DNA of 64,000 bases from Psychrosphaera saromensis. Its GTDB lineage: Bacteria; Pseudomonadota; Gammaproteobacteria; Enterobacterales; Alteromonadaceae. This document shows, piece after piece, positions 55,310-64,000 of this stretch; position 1 is the first letter of the stretch; each line of letters opens with the position of its first letter. The stretch spans positions 2,457,991 to 2,521,990 of the forward strand of contig NZ_MSCH01000003.1 of NCBI RefSeq assembly GCF_002954545.1, given 5' to 3'. The notes beneath the pieces were generated by a model. It worked only from the letters and a program-made list of their open reading frames with translations, ran no database searches and was not told where the DNA came from. The position numbers and the translations under genes were made by a program.

Positions 55310-55507
55310 ATGCCTAAAATGAAGACCCATAGTGGAGCGGCTAAACGCTTCAAAAAAACTGCCTCTGGCGGTTACAAACGTAAACAGTCTCACTTACGTC
55401 ATATTTTGACTAAAAAGAGCTCTAAGCGTAAACGTCACTTACGTAACAAAGAAATGGTATCGAAGGTTGATAAACCGTTAATTGATCGTATGTTGCGTGT
55501 AGCTTAA
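55310..55507 (+). CDS. rpmI: 50S ribosomal protein L35
   Basis: A 65-residue basic protein: [20 protein letters not shown], then [20 protein letters not shown]. Second gene of infC-rpmI-rplT. Confidence 0.97.
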   Translation: MPKMKTHSGAAKRFKKTASGGYKRKQSHLRHILTKKSSKRKRHLRNKEMVSKVDKPLIDRMLRVA

Positions 55508-55523
55508 GAGAGGAGACTGAATT

Positions 55524-55883
55524 ATGGCAAGAGTAAAACGTGGTGTACAAGCTCGCAAGAGTCACAAAAAAGTACTAAAGGCTGCTAAAGGTTATTACGG
55601 AGCACGTTCACGTGTTTATCGCGTAGCGTTTCAAGCAGTAACAAAAGCTGGTCAATATGCTTACCGTGACCGTCGTCAAAAGAAACGTGTTTTCCGTCAA
55701 TTATGGATAGCTCGTATCAATGCGGCAGCTCGTCAAAACGGTTTGTCTTACAGCAAATTCATGAATGGCTTGAAAAAGGCATCTATTGAAGTTGATCGTA
55801 AGATCTTAGCTGATATCGCTGTATACGACCAAGCAACATTTGCTGTTTTGGTTGTTAAAGCTAATGAAGCTTTAGCTGCTTAA
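55524..55883 (+). CDS. rplT: 50S ribosomal protein L20
   Basis: A 119-residue basic protein: [21 protein letters not shown], then [22 protein letters not shown]. In E. coli L20 represses its own transcript by binding the rpmI leader. GAGGAG precedes the ATG, 17 bp after rpmI. Confidence 0.97.
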   Translation: MARVKRGVQARKSHKKVLKAAKGYYGARSRVYRVAFQAVTKAGQYAYRDRRQKKRVFRQLWIARINAAARQNGLSYSKFMNGLKKASIEVDRKILADIAVYDQATFAVLVVKANEALAA

Positions 55884-55906
55884 ATTAAGCACATAGTTTG
55901 ATTATT

Positions 55907-55934
55907 AAAAAAGGAAGCCTAGGCTTCCTTTTTT
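55907..55934 (+). terminator. Terminator after rplT, shared with the convergent gene end
   Basis: AAAAAAGGAAGCC/GGCTTCCTTTTTT palindrome. The TAG of the convergent gene lies in its centre. Confidence 0.88.
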
Positions 55935-56758
55935 ATTTCTACTTTTATATATCTATCTTTTTTATCTTTAGAAAACACACCATATTCATTTGAATCCCCA
56001 TACTGTCTAACAAAGACTTGGTTTGGCATAAAACAAGGTTTGTTAAATTCAATATAAACATTGCCTAAATCTTCACCTGTCTTTTTAAATACACTCGACA
56101 AGCATTGATGAGCGTTAAACATTCCATGAATTAACACTGACTTTAAGCCTAATTTTTTGGCTAGGTAAGGGTGTAAGTGAATTGGGTTCAAATCGCCTGA
56201 CAATAAAGCATATTTCCATGAGGTTTTTAGGTTTATTGCGTAGCTACAAAAGCAGTTGTTTAACTGAGCGAGTTCAGACTTTTCAGTCGTTTCTCTTTGG
56301 TTGGCTTTATATCCTGCTTTTTTATCTAACATCACATTGGTATTACGGATTGTGAGTTCATCTTGTTGGTAAAACTCGGACTCTATTTTATAAGTAAGTC
56401 CTTTGTTGCTAGATTTACATTCTTTAATCGTTACCTGGATATCGTAAGGTAAAAACCAATTGTGCTTAGCATGTTGGGATATTTCACAGCTTAAATGAAT
56501 TAAGCCCATTAACGACGAAGGAATAGGTGCTTGTGTTACGCACTGTATCATCGACTTAAAACCAGCTAAAAAAGAATAACTTTTTATGTCATCAGGTTGA
56601 CCAAATACCTTAGTAAATGAGGTTATTTGTTTTTCTGAGGCATAGTTGTTTTTTATGGTGATAGAGAAGGGCTTAAAATCTTCTAAATTAGTTTTTTTTG
56701 CACGTAATGCACGAATAATTAACTTTGGAACTGAATGTGATGGTTGAATAATAGACAT
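55919..56758 (-). CDS. MaoC/hotdog-type acyl dehydratase-like protein
   Basis: The start is taken as the ATG at 56758; a TTG at 56788 also opens the frame. The C-terminal half has the MaoC-like hydratase motif YALLSGDLNPIHLHPYLAKKLG followed by HGMFNAH, with the catalytic Asp and His of R-specific enoyl-CoA hydratases. The N-terminal half is a second, more divergent hotdog. About 279 residues. Substrate unknown; the fatty-acid connection is by family only. Confidence 0.78.
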   Translation of the reverse strand: MSIIQPSHSVPKLIIRALRAKKTNLEDFKPFSITIKNNYASEKQITSFTKVFGQPDDIKSYSFLAGFKSMIQCVTQAPIPSSLMGLIHLSCEISQHAKHNWFLPYDIQVTIKECKSSNKGLTYKIESEFYQQDELTIRNTNVMLDKKAGYKANQRETTEKSELAQLNNCFCSYAINLKTSWKYALLSGDLNPIHLHPYLAKKLGLKSVLIHGMFNAHQCLSSVFKKTGEDLGNVYIEFNKPCFMPNQVFVRQYGDSNEYGVFSKDKKDRYIKVEIKKEA

Positions 56759-57013
56759 AGCATTACTTGATAGATTAACCTGCGACAAGGATAAGAAACT
56801 AATGAGATGGATTCAATTGTAGATTGCTATAATTTTCATTTAATTGTCATATTAGGGTTAAAATAGCCGTTTTTATTCGAATTTGATATTCAATAAAGTT
56901 ATTTATAGCTTATTTAGCCTTAATTTATGACAGTCAGTAACAACTGAACTCAGTGTTAAGTTATTTGTTAAAAGTATTTTGAATTGTTATAAAGCCCAAA
57001 TGAAATTAAAAGT

Positions 57014-57031
57014 CAGTATTGTTAAATACTG
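57014..57031. other. Hairpin in the 350-bp gap before the MBL gene
   Basis: CAGTATT-GTTA-AATACTG is a perfect 7-bp stem. The rest of the 56789-57138 gap is AT-rich with no gene that I can support. Confidence 0.4.
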
Positions 57032-57138
57032 GCAGAGTTATATGAATTGGCATTCATTATATAAACCATATAATTGCATTGTCTATTTGCTATTGCGCTT
57101 AGCCGTTTACTCACAAAATTAAGTAAGAAGAAAAATAA

Positions 57139-57774
57139 ATGAAAATTGATGTTATCCCTGTCACAGCGTTCCAACAAAACTGCAGCATAATTGTATGTAC
57201 TCATACAAATAAGGCCGCAATTGTTGACCCAGGCGGGGAAGTAGACAGAATTAAAGCAAGGTTAATTGAGCTAAACGTGGAGCCTGAAAAAATACTGATC
57301 ACTCATGCTCACATCGATCATGCTGGCGGTACCAAAGATTTAGCTGACGCACTAGATTTACCCATTGAAGGGCCTGAAAAAGAGGACCAATTTTGGATAG
57401 ATAAATTAGATGACCAATCTCGTATGTTTCAATTCCCTGAAGCTAAACCCTTTGTGCCAACTCGCTGGTTAAAACATGACGATACCGTCACGGTTGGTAA
57501 TTTATCGTTTGAAGTTAAACATTGTCCAGGGCACACGCCAGGGCATGTGATTTTCATTAATCACCAGTTTAAGTTTATCTGGGTAGGTGATGTATTGTTT
57601 AAAGGCAGTATGGGGCGCACAGACTTCCCTAGAGGCGATCACCAAACACTAATTGACTCTATCCATGCAAGTTTATTAACTCTACCAGATGATTATCAGT
57701 TTCTGTCCGGCCATGGTCCAGTGTCTAATATTGGCCATGAAAGAACAACAAATCCATATATTATCAATAATTAA
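57139..57774 (+). CDS. MBL-fold hydrolase (glyoxalase-II-like, YcbL type)
   Basis: A 211-residue metallo-beta-lactamase fold protein: HAHIDHAGG metal motif, later CPGHTPGHVIF, VGDVLFKGSMGRTDFPRGD, and HGPVSNIGHERTTNPYI. This is the YcbL-type with the hydroxyacylglutathione hydrolase pattern; it probably cleaves thioesters such as S-lactoylglutathione. Starts at ATG with AAGAAG upstream. Confidence 0.88.
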   Translation: MKIDVIPVTAFQQNCSIIVCTHTNKAAIVDPGGEVDRIKARLIELNVEPEKILITHAHIDHAGGTKDLADALDLPIEGPEKEDQFWIDKLDDQSRMFQFPEAKPFVPTRWLKHDDTVTVGNLSFEVKHCPGHTPGHVIFINHQFKFIWVGDVLFKGSMGRTDFPRGDHQTLIDSIHASLLTLPDDYQFLSGHGPVSNIGHERTTNPYIINN

Positions 57775-57813
57775 GCTTTTGAGCATCGCACTCATTTAAT
57801 TGGACGTACTAGA

Positions 57814-58371
57814 GTGAAAGAAACAGAAAGACTAAAACATCAATTTTACGTTATGTTACACAAGATATGCTCCGAGACATCAAGTGGTTTAATAAAAATA
57901 ATAATAATTTTATCAAGTACTTATATGTTAACTGCTTGCTCCCTATCTTCGAGAGTTTGGGCAATAGGAGCACATTCAATTGAAGGATACGCAAACCAAA
58001 GTAAGACCTTAGAAAATGGTGAGAGCTTAGTTAGATTATCAGAAGCCGAATTGGTCAGTGGCGGTGATACTCAACCACTACAGAGTTTGAATAAAATGGT
58101 CAAACAAAACCGTTTTGACTATGAAGTGATAACAGTAAAAATAAATATAAACGATATAGTGTGGGATGATGAAAAGAACGGAACTATTAGCATAGTGATT
58201 GATGGCGATTTAAAAGAGTTTCAGGTTAATAAGAGCTCCAACAGTTTAAAATTGGTTCATTACTATAGAGATTGGTATAGCTATCCGGCACAAACTTTAT
58301 TAGTTCCAGCTTATATCTCTGATGTAACAAGTTCTTTAGTCATTGTTACCTTATACATCATAGCCACATAA
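57814..58371 (+). CDS. Lipoprotein-like protein of unknown function
   Basis: A 185-residue frame starting at GTG (57814); an ATG at 57853 is a shorter alternative. The hydrophobic segment TSSGLIKIIIILSSTYMLTAC ends in a lipobox-like LTAC, so it may be a lipoprotein with a long n-region. The C-terminal part ends in a second hydrophobic stretch (SSLVIVTLYIIAT). The middle has WDDEKNGTISIVIDGDLKEF. No family recognised. Confidence 0.55.
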   Translation: MKETERLKHQFYVMLHKICSETSSGLIKIIIILSSTYMLTACSLSSRVWAIGAHSIEGYANQSKTLENGESLVRLSEAELVSGGDTQPLQSLNKMVKQNRFDYEVITVKININDIVWDDEKNGTISIVIDGDLKEFQVNKSSNSLKLVHYYRDWYSYPAQTLLVPAYISDVTSSLVIVTLYIIAT

Positions 58372-58499
58372 TGAATTATCTTTTGAGGTTATTCCAATAA
58401 CAGTAATAACATTGAGTAAGTGCGTTAGCTAATTATTAGACGGTATTTAAAATATGAAATACATTTTTTAGCATGTACCCCAATTTACAAAGTATTTAA

Positions 58500-58687
58500 A
58501 CTTCACCCATTTAAAGTGGGTGACACTGTTATATACAATTGGTAATGAAGTTGTTGCATAAGAAAAACTACGAGATGGCCCGCAAACAACCTAACTTATA
58601 TTTGAAGCGTTAGAAGCCATGTATCAGTATTAGCATATTGTTGTATGGATAGGGGGAGAAAACGTTTTACGTGAGATTTAAGAGCAT
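58500..58687 (+). pseudogene. Possible degenerate coding remnant
   Basis: The frame reading EKLRDGPQTT, LIFEALEAMYQY and HIVVWIGGENVLREI is protein-like but is broken by stop codons between these blocks (TAA, TAA, TAG). Positions where Gln would be expected carry stops. No ribosome site or intact start. The remaining part of 58372-58758 holds no gene. Confidence 0.3.
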
Positions 58688-58728
58688 AAAAAAGTCCTAT
58701 TATGATTTACTCATAATAGGACTTTTTT
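58688..58728 (-). terminator. Terminator after fur
   Basis: AAAAAAGTCCTATTATGA and TCATAATAGGACTTTTTT, an 18-bp near-perfect stem with a TTTAC loop. Confidence 0.9.
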
Positions 58729-58758
58729 ATAATTTGCAAGCTTGTTTTTTAAGCGAGA

Positions 58759-59199
58759 TTAATTAGCTTTTTTGTATTCGTCACAAGCTTTCGTGTCATT
58801 ACATTCACCGTAAAGATATAAGCTGTGGTGTGTTAGTTTTACATTGTAACGTTCTGCTACCATAAGTTGATGTTGTTCAATAACATCATCTTCAAATTCG
58901 ATAACTTTGCCACATTTTAAACAAACTAAATGATCGTGATGATGTTTATCACTTAATTCAAATACAGATTTACCACCTTCAAAATGATGGCGTGTCACAA
59001 TACCGGCATCGTCAAATTGATTAAGCACTCGATAAATAGTGGCTAATCCAATTTCAGCATCCTGCTCTAACATCAACTTATAAAGGTCTTCAGCACTTAT
59101 ATGTTCGTCAGGAATAGATTTAAGTATCTCTAACACTTTAAGTCTTGGAGAGGTAACTTTTAGTCCGGCGTTTTTTAGTTGAAGATCGTTTTCAATCAT
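58759..59199 (-). CDS. fur: Ferric uptake regulator Fur
   Basis: 146 residues. Winged helix with GLKVTSPRLKVLEILKS and GLATIYRVLNQFDDAGIV. Metal ligands include H71/H72, E81, H87-H90 (KHHHDHLVC), C93/C96 and C133. At 146 residues it is close to E. coli Fur (148). Represses iron uptake genes when iron-loaded; the TonB receptor at the left end could be in its regulon, but no Fur box was evident there. No clear self-regulatory box upstream either. Confidence 0.94.
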   Translation of the reverse strand: MIENDLQLKNAGLKVTSPRLKVLEILKSIPDEHISAEDLYKLMLEQDAEIGLATIYRVLNQFDDAGIVTRHHFEGGKSVFELSDKHHHDHLVCLKCGKVIEFEDDVIEQHQLMVAERYNVKLTHHSLYLYGECNDTKACDEYKKAN

Positions 59200-59312
59200 T
59201 TGTAATTTTTCTTCTTATTAATTTGATTGTGATTATAGGCAATAAAAGCAAGTAATTAAACCATAAGTAAATTAAGGTTATTTTTTACTGTTATTTACTG
59301 CCTAATAATTGG

Positions 59313-60740
59313 TTATATCGTGCTTGCCCATAAATCGTATTCATCGGAATGGTCGATTTTAACGTCTACTAACTGCCCAGCTTCTAGATTAGTTTCGCCA
59401 TTTAGGTACACCATACCATCAATTTCCGGTGCATCAGCAAAGGTTCTGCCAATCGCGCCTTCTTCATCAACTTCGTCAATTAAAACGGACATGGTTTTAC
59501 CAATTTTAGCTTTTAATTTATTGGTGCTAATAACTTGTTGTTTTTCCATGAAACGAGCATAACGCTGTTCTTTCACATCTTCATCAACTTGGCCTTCAAT
59601 TTCATTGGCTTTTGCACCTTCAACTGCGCTGTACTTGAAACACCCAACACGGTCTAACTGAGCGTCTTCCAACCAATCTAATAACATTTGGAAGTCTTCT
59701 TCAGTTTCACCAGGGAAACCAACAATGAAGGTAGAACGAATGACAATTTCAGGACAAATATCACGCCATTTTTGAATGCGTTCAAGTACTTTTTCTGCTT
59801 GGCCTGGGCGTTTCATCGCTTTAAGTATTTTAGGACTGGCATGCTGAAAAGGTATATCTAAGTAAGGTAGTAATTTACCTTGGCTCATAAGTGGTATTAC
59901 TTTATCAACTGACGGGTAAGGGTAAACATAATGTAGACGAACCCACATGCCCATTTCACCTAGTTTTTCACACAAGGTTTTCATATCTGTTTTTACTGGC
60001 GCGCCGTTCCAAAAATCCATCTTGTGTTTTACATCAACACCGTATGCGCTAGTGTCTTGCGAAATAACTAATAGTTCTTTTACGCCAGCGGCTTTTAAGC
60101 GCTCGGCTTCTGATAGCACTTCACCGATTGGACGAGAAACTAAATCACCCCGCATTGACGGAATGATGCAGAAAGTACATCTGTGGTTACAACCTTCAGA
60201 TATCTTTAAATAAGCAAAATGTTTTGGTGTTAATTTAACGCCATGGTCCGGCACTAAATGTTCAAACGGGTTATGTTCTGGTTTTGGTAAATGTTGGTGA
60301 ACTTGATTTAACACTTCTTCGTAAGCGTGAGGACCAGTAACCGCAAGAACATTTGGGTGGATTTCGCGAATTTCATCGTCTTTAACACCTAAACAGCCGG
60401 TTACGATAACGCGTCCGTTTTCTTTTAGTGCTTCACCAATGGTATCTAATGATTCTTGTACTGCAGTATCAATAAAGCCACAAGTGTTAACAATAACTAA
60501 GTCAGAGTCGTTATAAGTGTTGACCACTTCATAACCTTCAGTACGTAACTGAGTAAGAATACGCTCTGAATCCACAAGGTTTTTTGGACAACCAAGACTA
60601 ATAAATCCTATACGACTTCCAATATCAAAAGACTGACCATCTTTAGCAGCTTGTTCGTGCTGTTGTTCAATCACCTTAACCGGTGTTTCTAAAGTAGTGG
60701 TTTGTTTTGCTTTCGCAGGGTCGAATTTGTTTACTGTCAT
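59313..60740 (-). CDS. rimO: Ribosomal protein S12 methylthiotransferase RimO
   Basis: Radical SAM methylthiotransferase for Asp89 of S12. UPF0004 domain with [17 protein letters not shown]; radical SAM cluster [19 protein letters not shown]-terminal TRAM domain. The N-terminal ~40 residues before the first domain ([20 protein letters not shown]) look like those of Shewanella RimO. 475 residues. Confidence 0.95.
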   Translation of the reverse strand: MTVNKFDPAKAKQTTTLETPVKVIEQQHEQAAKDGQSFDIGSRIGFISLGCPKNLVDSERILTQLRTEGYEVVNTYNDSDLVIVNTCGFIDTAVQESLDTIGEALKENGRVIVTGCLGVKDDEIREIHPNVLAVTGPHAYEEVLNQVHQHLPKPEHNPFEHLVPDHGVKLTPKHFAYLKISEGCNHRCTFCIIPSMRGDLVSRPIGEVLSEAERLKAAGVKELLVISQDTSAYGVDVKHKMDFWNGAPVKTDMKTLCEKLGEMGMWVRLHYVYPYPSVDKVIPLMSQGKLLPYLDIPFQHASPKILKAMKRPGQAEKVLERIQKWRDICPEIVIRSTFIVGFPGETEEDFQMLLDWLEDAQLDRVGCFKYSAVEGAKANEIEGQVDEDVKEQRYARFMEKQQVISTNKLKAKIGKTMSVLIDEVDEEGAIGRTFADAPEIDGMVYLNGETNLEAGQLVDVKIDHSDEYDLWASTI

Positions 60741-61184
60741 TTTGTCTCTAAAAAAATAAGGCGTTAAAATTGCGCGTATTATATAGCAAACATAACTTAG
60801 GTGGTATGAGTAGATATCCTAAAGTGGATATTAAATACCAAAACATCACAATTAAATCACAATGTCCGGTTTATCTAACGGTTATAGATTGTTGAAAATT
60901 ATTAGTTAATTGAGGTTTGGTAAATGACAGTTTAAAGTCCAAAAACTAATCATAATACGATTAGTCATCACTACGGTTAGCACAACTCTTGCTATTGAAA
61001 ACGACGGCTCTAAAATCAGAACGTGCAAATCGGCGACAAGACAATAGAAATAATAAGATGTAACTGTCATGTCATACATCGTAATAAAACATAATTGAAC
61101 GCATGAAATTTAAACGTTCGACTTTTATTCTTATTTACAATAGCTTACGTTCTGTTTTTCTACTTATTAAGGAAGGCCATTAAA
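60741..61184. other. 444-bp gap between rimO and the M17 gene
   Basis: Promoter region for both divergent genes. A short hairpin ATATCC/GGATAT lies at 60814-60831. Nothing else is supported. Confidence 0.5.
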
Positions 61185-62699
61185 ATGCTATTCAAATTAT
61201 CCAGACTTGTTATTGGACTTACAGCACTAACTTGCTCATCAATTGCAGCTGCCGAAAAAATAACATTTGAAACCAGTGTCAGCAAAACGACTGATACATT
61301 GGTTGTGTTTCACGGTAAAAACCAATCGAATATGATATATGAAAAATATAATAAAAAAGCGAATGGACAGCTTGATAAAGCGATTGCCGCGATTAACTTT
61401 AAAGGTAATTACGGTAAATTTATTGAAATCTTAGCGCCAAACAACTTAGCTTATCAACGTGTCGTGATTGTTGGTACGGGTGAAAAAACGCTTTCTAAAG
61501 ACAAGCTAACAAAATTAGGCGCTAATTTATCTGCAAAACTTGAGAAAAAATCAATTTCTAATATTACCATTGCTGCTGATGATCTAGATGGCAGTAATGC
61601 AGAAACCAGTGCGTTATTAGCGCATGGTATTAGCTTACGTGCTTATAGCTTTGATAAATACCTTAAAGAAAAGCGTCAAGAAAAAAACTACTACTTTGAC
61701 GTAAGTGATGGCAAAGCAGCAACTAAAGCTTATCTACCATTAAGTTATATAGAAAGCGGTGTGTTCTTAGCGCGTGACTTAACAAACGAAACTGGGACGG
61801 CAATGACACCGGTTGAGTTTGTTGAGGCGGCAAAAACGTTGAAAAAGTACGGCGTAAAAATAAAAGTATTAACACCTAAAGAGCTTAAAAAGCTTAACAT
61901 GAACGCCCTTGAAGGTGTAGGTCGAGGCAGTCTTCATGGTGCACGATTAATTATTGCCCATTATGAAGGTAATAATGACACTCCGATTGTATTGGCGGGC
62001 AAAGGTATTACCTTTGATACGGGTGGATACAATATCAAAACGAAGAATATGGTATTACAGAAAAAAGACATGGGGGGGGCTGCAACGGCTTTAGGTACAG
62101 TTAAAGCCTTAGCTATGATGAAAGCTAAAGTAAACGTTGTTGCTGTAATGGGAATGGCTGCGAATATGGTGTCAGAGAAAGCAATTCTCCCAGGCGATGT
62201 ACTATTAACCGCAGAAGGTATATCGGTTGAGGTTATTAGCACTGATGCAGAAGGGCGTTTAGCACTTTCTGATGCAATGTGGTACGCCCGTAAGAATTAC
62301 AACCCTGAAATTATGATTGATATTGCAACATTAACGGGTTCTAAAATTGGAGCCGTAGGTACTGAATATGGTGCTATTTTTTCAGCTGACGATCAATTAG
62401 TGCAAGAGTTAACTTTTGCGGGTAAACAAGTTAACGAACATTTGTGGCGTTTGCCTTTAGGTTATAAAGGGAAATTGAAAAGCGATATAGCCGATTTAAG
62501 AAATACAGGTACTGGTGGACCAGGCGCTACAACAGCCGCCACTTTTTTACAGCACTTTGCCGGTGATACTAAGTGGGCTCATTTAGATATAGCAGGTAAT
62601 GCTTTAATTAAATCTGCAAAAGACGAATCACCCAAAGGTGCAACTGGCTACGGTGTAAGATTATTAACTGAGTGGATTTTGACTCGCGAAAAACAATAA
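61185..62699 (+). CDS. Exported M17 leucyl aminopeptidase family protein
   Basis: A 504-residue protein with a signal peptide (LVIGLTALTCSSIAAAEK). The C-terminal catalytic domain is PepA-like: GKGITFDTGGYNIK (metal lysine/aspartate), KKDMGGAATALGTVKALAMM, STDAEGRLALSDAMWYA with the two-metal Asp and Glu, and DIATLTGSKIGAVG. Ordinary PepA is cytoplasmic; the export signal suggests a periplasmic copy that trims peptides taken up from outside. AAGGAAG precedes the ATG. Confidence 0.9.
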   Translation: MLFKLSRLVIGLTALTCSSIAAAEKITFETSVSKTTDTLVVFHGKNQSNMIYEKYNKKANGQLDKAIAAINFKGNYGKFIEILAPNNLAYQRVVIVGTGEKTLSKDKLTKLGANLSAKLEKKSISNITIAADDLDGSNAETSALLAHGISLRAYSFDKYLKEKRQEKNYYFDVSDGKAATKAYLPLSYIESGVFLARDLTNETGTAMTPVEFVEAAKTLKKYGVKIKVLTPKELKKLNMNALEGVGRGSLHGARLIIAHYEGNNDTPIVLAGKGITFDTGGYNIKTKNMVLQKKDMGGAATALGTVKALAMMKAKVNVVAVMGMAANMVSEKAILPGDVLLTAEGISVEVISTDAEGRLALSDAMWYARKNYNPEIMIDIATLTGSKIGAVGTEYGAIFSADDQLVQELTFAGKQVNEHLWRLPLGYKGKLKSDIADLRNTGTGGPGATTAATFLQHFAGDTKWAHLDIAGNALIKSAKDESPKGATGYGVRLLTEWILTREKQ

Positions 62700-62781
62700 A
62701 TAGTAAAGTTGGATTGCGTTTCAGTAACGCTGATTTAAAAGAAACCGTAAATTCGTAGTTTTACGATTACTTGATTTGAAT

Positions 62782-62810
62782 AAAAAGCACCATTTGTTTG
62801 GTGCTTTTTT
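62782..62810 (+). terminator. Terminator after the M17 gene
   Basis: AAAAAGCACC/GGTGCTTTTT stem around ATTTGTTT, with a T tract. Confidence 0.88.
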
Positions 62811-62983
62811 ATTTTTTCATTTAAAACTTAGTGTTTTTACAACTATTTCTGCCTACTTTTTCTCTTTGATGAGAATTATTCATGGACATTTAACGGTTAA
62901 TATCAGTTATATGTCGTTGAACGGTTGCGTATTTTTAGTTGTGCATGCTTTAATATGATCATCTAAATGTAAGGAAAATTATT

Positions 62984-64000
62984 ATGGCGTCAAAGCACAT
63001 TGTTTATGCTTGTATTATTACGTTAGGCTTTAGTTCTTGGGTTTCATCAAAAGAAGCAATTAATGAACAAACTAAAGAACCTGTTTTAGTTCAGCCAATT
63101 GAACTTAAGAAAATAATGTCTGATCCTAAATGGATTAGTAATTCACCACAAAATGCGCACTGGCTACCCGGTTCTAACACGATTGTTTTTGAAAAAAATA
63201 AAGAGCAAGGCGCACTAGAAACCACATTAAAAGATACATTTGTCCTAAACCTAGATACTAAAGAGATCCAACAAACGGCATTAGCTGACTTTTACCAAGT
63301 GAAACTGGATGAGTTGGTTTATAGCCAAGATGGAAAACAAGCAGCTTATGTATATGAAGGTGATATATATTTATTAGATGCTATTTCTAATTCAGACGAG
63401 ACAACCGAAGCTAGTTTAGAAGACGTTTCAGCCGAACTAGCTGAGGTTTCTGATGGTGCAGATGTAAAAGATACTATTTTAGATGAACTTATCGATGAAG
63501 TATCAGACGACAGTGCTCAAATTATACAATTGACCAACACCTCAGCAAGAGAGTCATCGCCTCAGTTTTTAAATAACGACTCATTAATTTATTGGGCAGG
63601 CGAAACGGTTTTCTCGATAGACTTAACCACCAATTTAACTTCAGAGCTTATTAAGCTAGAAATGGCTGAGCCACCAAAAGCACCAGAAGTATCAGACGAT
63701 ATCATAGCGCAAGAGCAGCACGAGTTAATTGACTATGTAGTGAATAAACAAAACAAAACGCTAGAACGCTTTAATCAGAAAAAAGCGATAAAAGAAAATG
63801 ATTTACGCGTGACCAACAGCTCAGTTTATTTTGGCGAAGGCCAACGTTTGGTTAGCGCAGAAATATCACCTAAAGGTGACCGACTATTTGTTGTGACAAG
63901 TAAAGATGTACCGTGGCGTTCAAAAGGCGATTTAATGCCTAACTACATTGGAAATGATGGTCGCATACAGTTTGACCAAGTAAGACCTCGAGTTGCAGAT
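62984..64000 (+). CDS. S9-type prolyl-oligopeptidase-like protein, 3' truncated by window edge
   Basis: The frame opens at the ATG at 62984, with AAGGA upstream, and is still open at the window end (339 codons). A signal peptide (HIVYACIITLGFSSWVS) precedes the DPP-IV/prolyl-oligopeptidase-type beta-propeller: KIMSDPKWISNSPQNAHWLP, YSQDGKQAAYVYEGDIYLLD, ESSPQFLNNDSLIYWAGE, and AEISPKGDRLFVVTSKDVPW. An acidic insert (about residues 144-178, rich in E, D and S) sits within the propeller. The catalytic Ser-Asp-His part lies outside the window. This gene is not closed here, so its total length is unknown. Confidence 0.8.
   Translation, partial: MASKHIVYACIITLGFSSWVSSKEAINEQTKEPVLVQPIELKKIMSDPKWISNSPQNAHWLPGSNTIVFEKNKEQGALETTLKDTFVLNLDTKEIQQTALADFYQVKLDELVYSQDGKQAAYVYEGDIYLLDAISNSDETTEASLEDVSAELAEVSDGADVKDTILDELIDEVSDDSAQIIQLTNTSARESSPQFLNNDSLIYWAGETVFSIDLTTNLTSELIKLEMAEPPKAPEVSDDIIAQEQHELIDYVVNKQNKTLERFNQKKAIKENDLRVTNSSVYFGEGQRLVSAEISPKGDRLFVVTSKDVPWRSKGDLMPNYIGNDGRIQFDQVRPRVAD

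Noticed and set aside
1-64000. tRNA, rRNA, prophage or insertion sequence
   Set aside because: I saw no T-loop (GGTTCGAATCC-like) runs in plausible cloverleafs, no rRNA sequence, no integrase or transposase gene and no terminal repeats with target duplications. Reading by eye could miss one small RNA.

Overview
The window is a 64 kb, AT-rich stretch of chromosome from a gammaproteobacterium, most likely a marine member of the Alteromonadales (Colwelliaceae/Psychrosphaera-like). The evidence is the trp-rnm-yciO-scpA-scpB-rluB-yciK gene order, the thrS-infC-rpmI-rplT order, VolA-type and other lipoproteins, several exported peptidases, a Na+/alanine symporter, a TonB receptor and frequent U-rich terminator hairpins. 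I recognise no prophage, insertion sequence, CRISPR array, rRNA or tRNA. The genus is inference.

Left part (1-18 kb): a 5'-truncated TonB-dependent receptor, a membrane-anchored thioredoxin, an M14 carboxypeptidase, an AGCS symporter with an extra soluble segment, a zinc-ribbon membrane protein, a DUF1315-DUF349 pair, a Tat-exported PLP enzyme beside a RidA-like lipoprotein, a B12/radical SAM protein, a CoA transferase, a small outer-membrane barrel behind nine perfect 8-bp tandem repeats, HflX, and a TIGR03643 protein.

Middle accessory part (18-32 kb): a DUF3299 lipoprotein and a copper nitrite reductase (nirK) whose promoter carries an FNR/DNR-type box and an NsrR-like palindrome; a divergent lipoprotein of 13 YD/EF-hand-like 27-residue repeats; four unassigned secreted or membrane proteins; a ~960-bp gene-poor patch packed with repeats (80-bp and 98-bp units and hairpins with a constant CATGGATG or CAGGGATG centre); then a histidine kinase/NtrC-type regulator pair divergent from a Lys/His-rich periplasmic protein that has a near-consensus sigma-54 promoter. 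Kinase, regulator and target probably form one local envelope-response module.

Right part (32-64 kb): mainly housekeeping. It holds queC/queE; the trpEGDC(F)BA operon with a Trp-rich leader peptide (trpL) and attenuator; rnm, yciO, scpAB, rluB and yciK; a VolA-type lipase; sohB; riboflavin synthase; a pteridine-reductase-like SDR; thrS-infC (AUU start)-rpmI-rplT; a MaoC-like dehydratase; a glyoxalase-II-like MBL hydrolase; fur; rimO; an exported M17 aminopeptidase; and the 5' part of an S9 peptidase cut by the window end.

Two themes run across the window. Intergenic repeats with a 7-nt period (AAGCGGT-like and AACTCGC-like) recur at gene ends, often next to a GCGAAC...GTTCGC hairpin. The repeat family around 22.4 kb even contains the stop codon of the gene before it.
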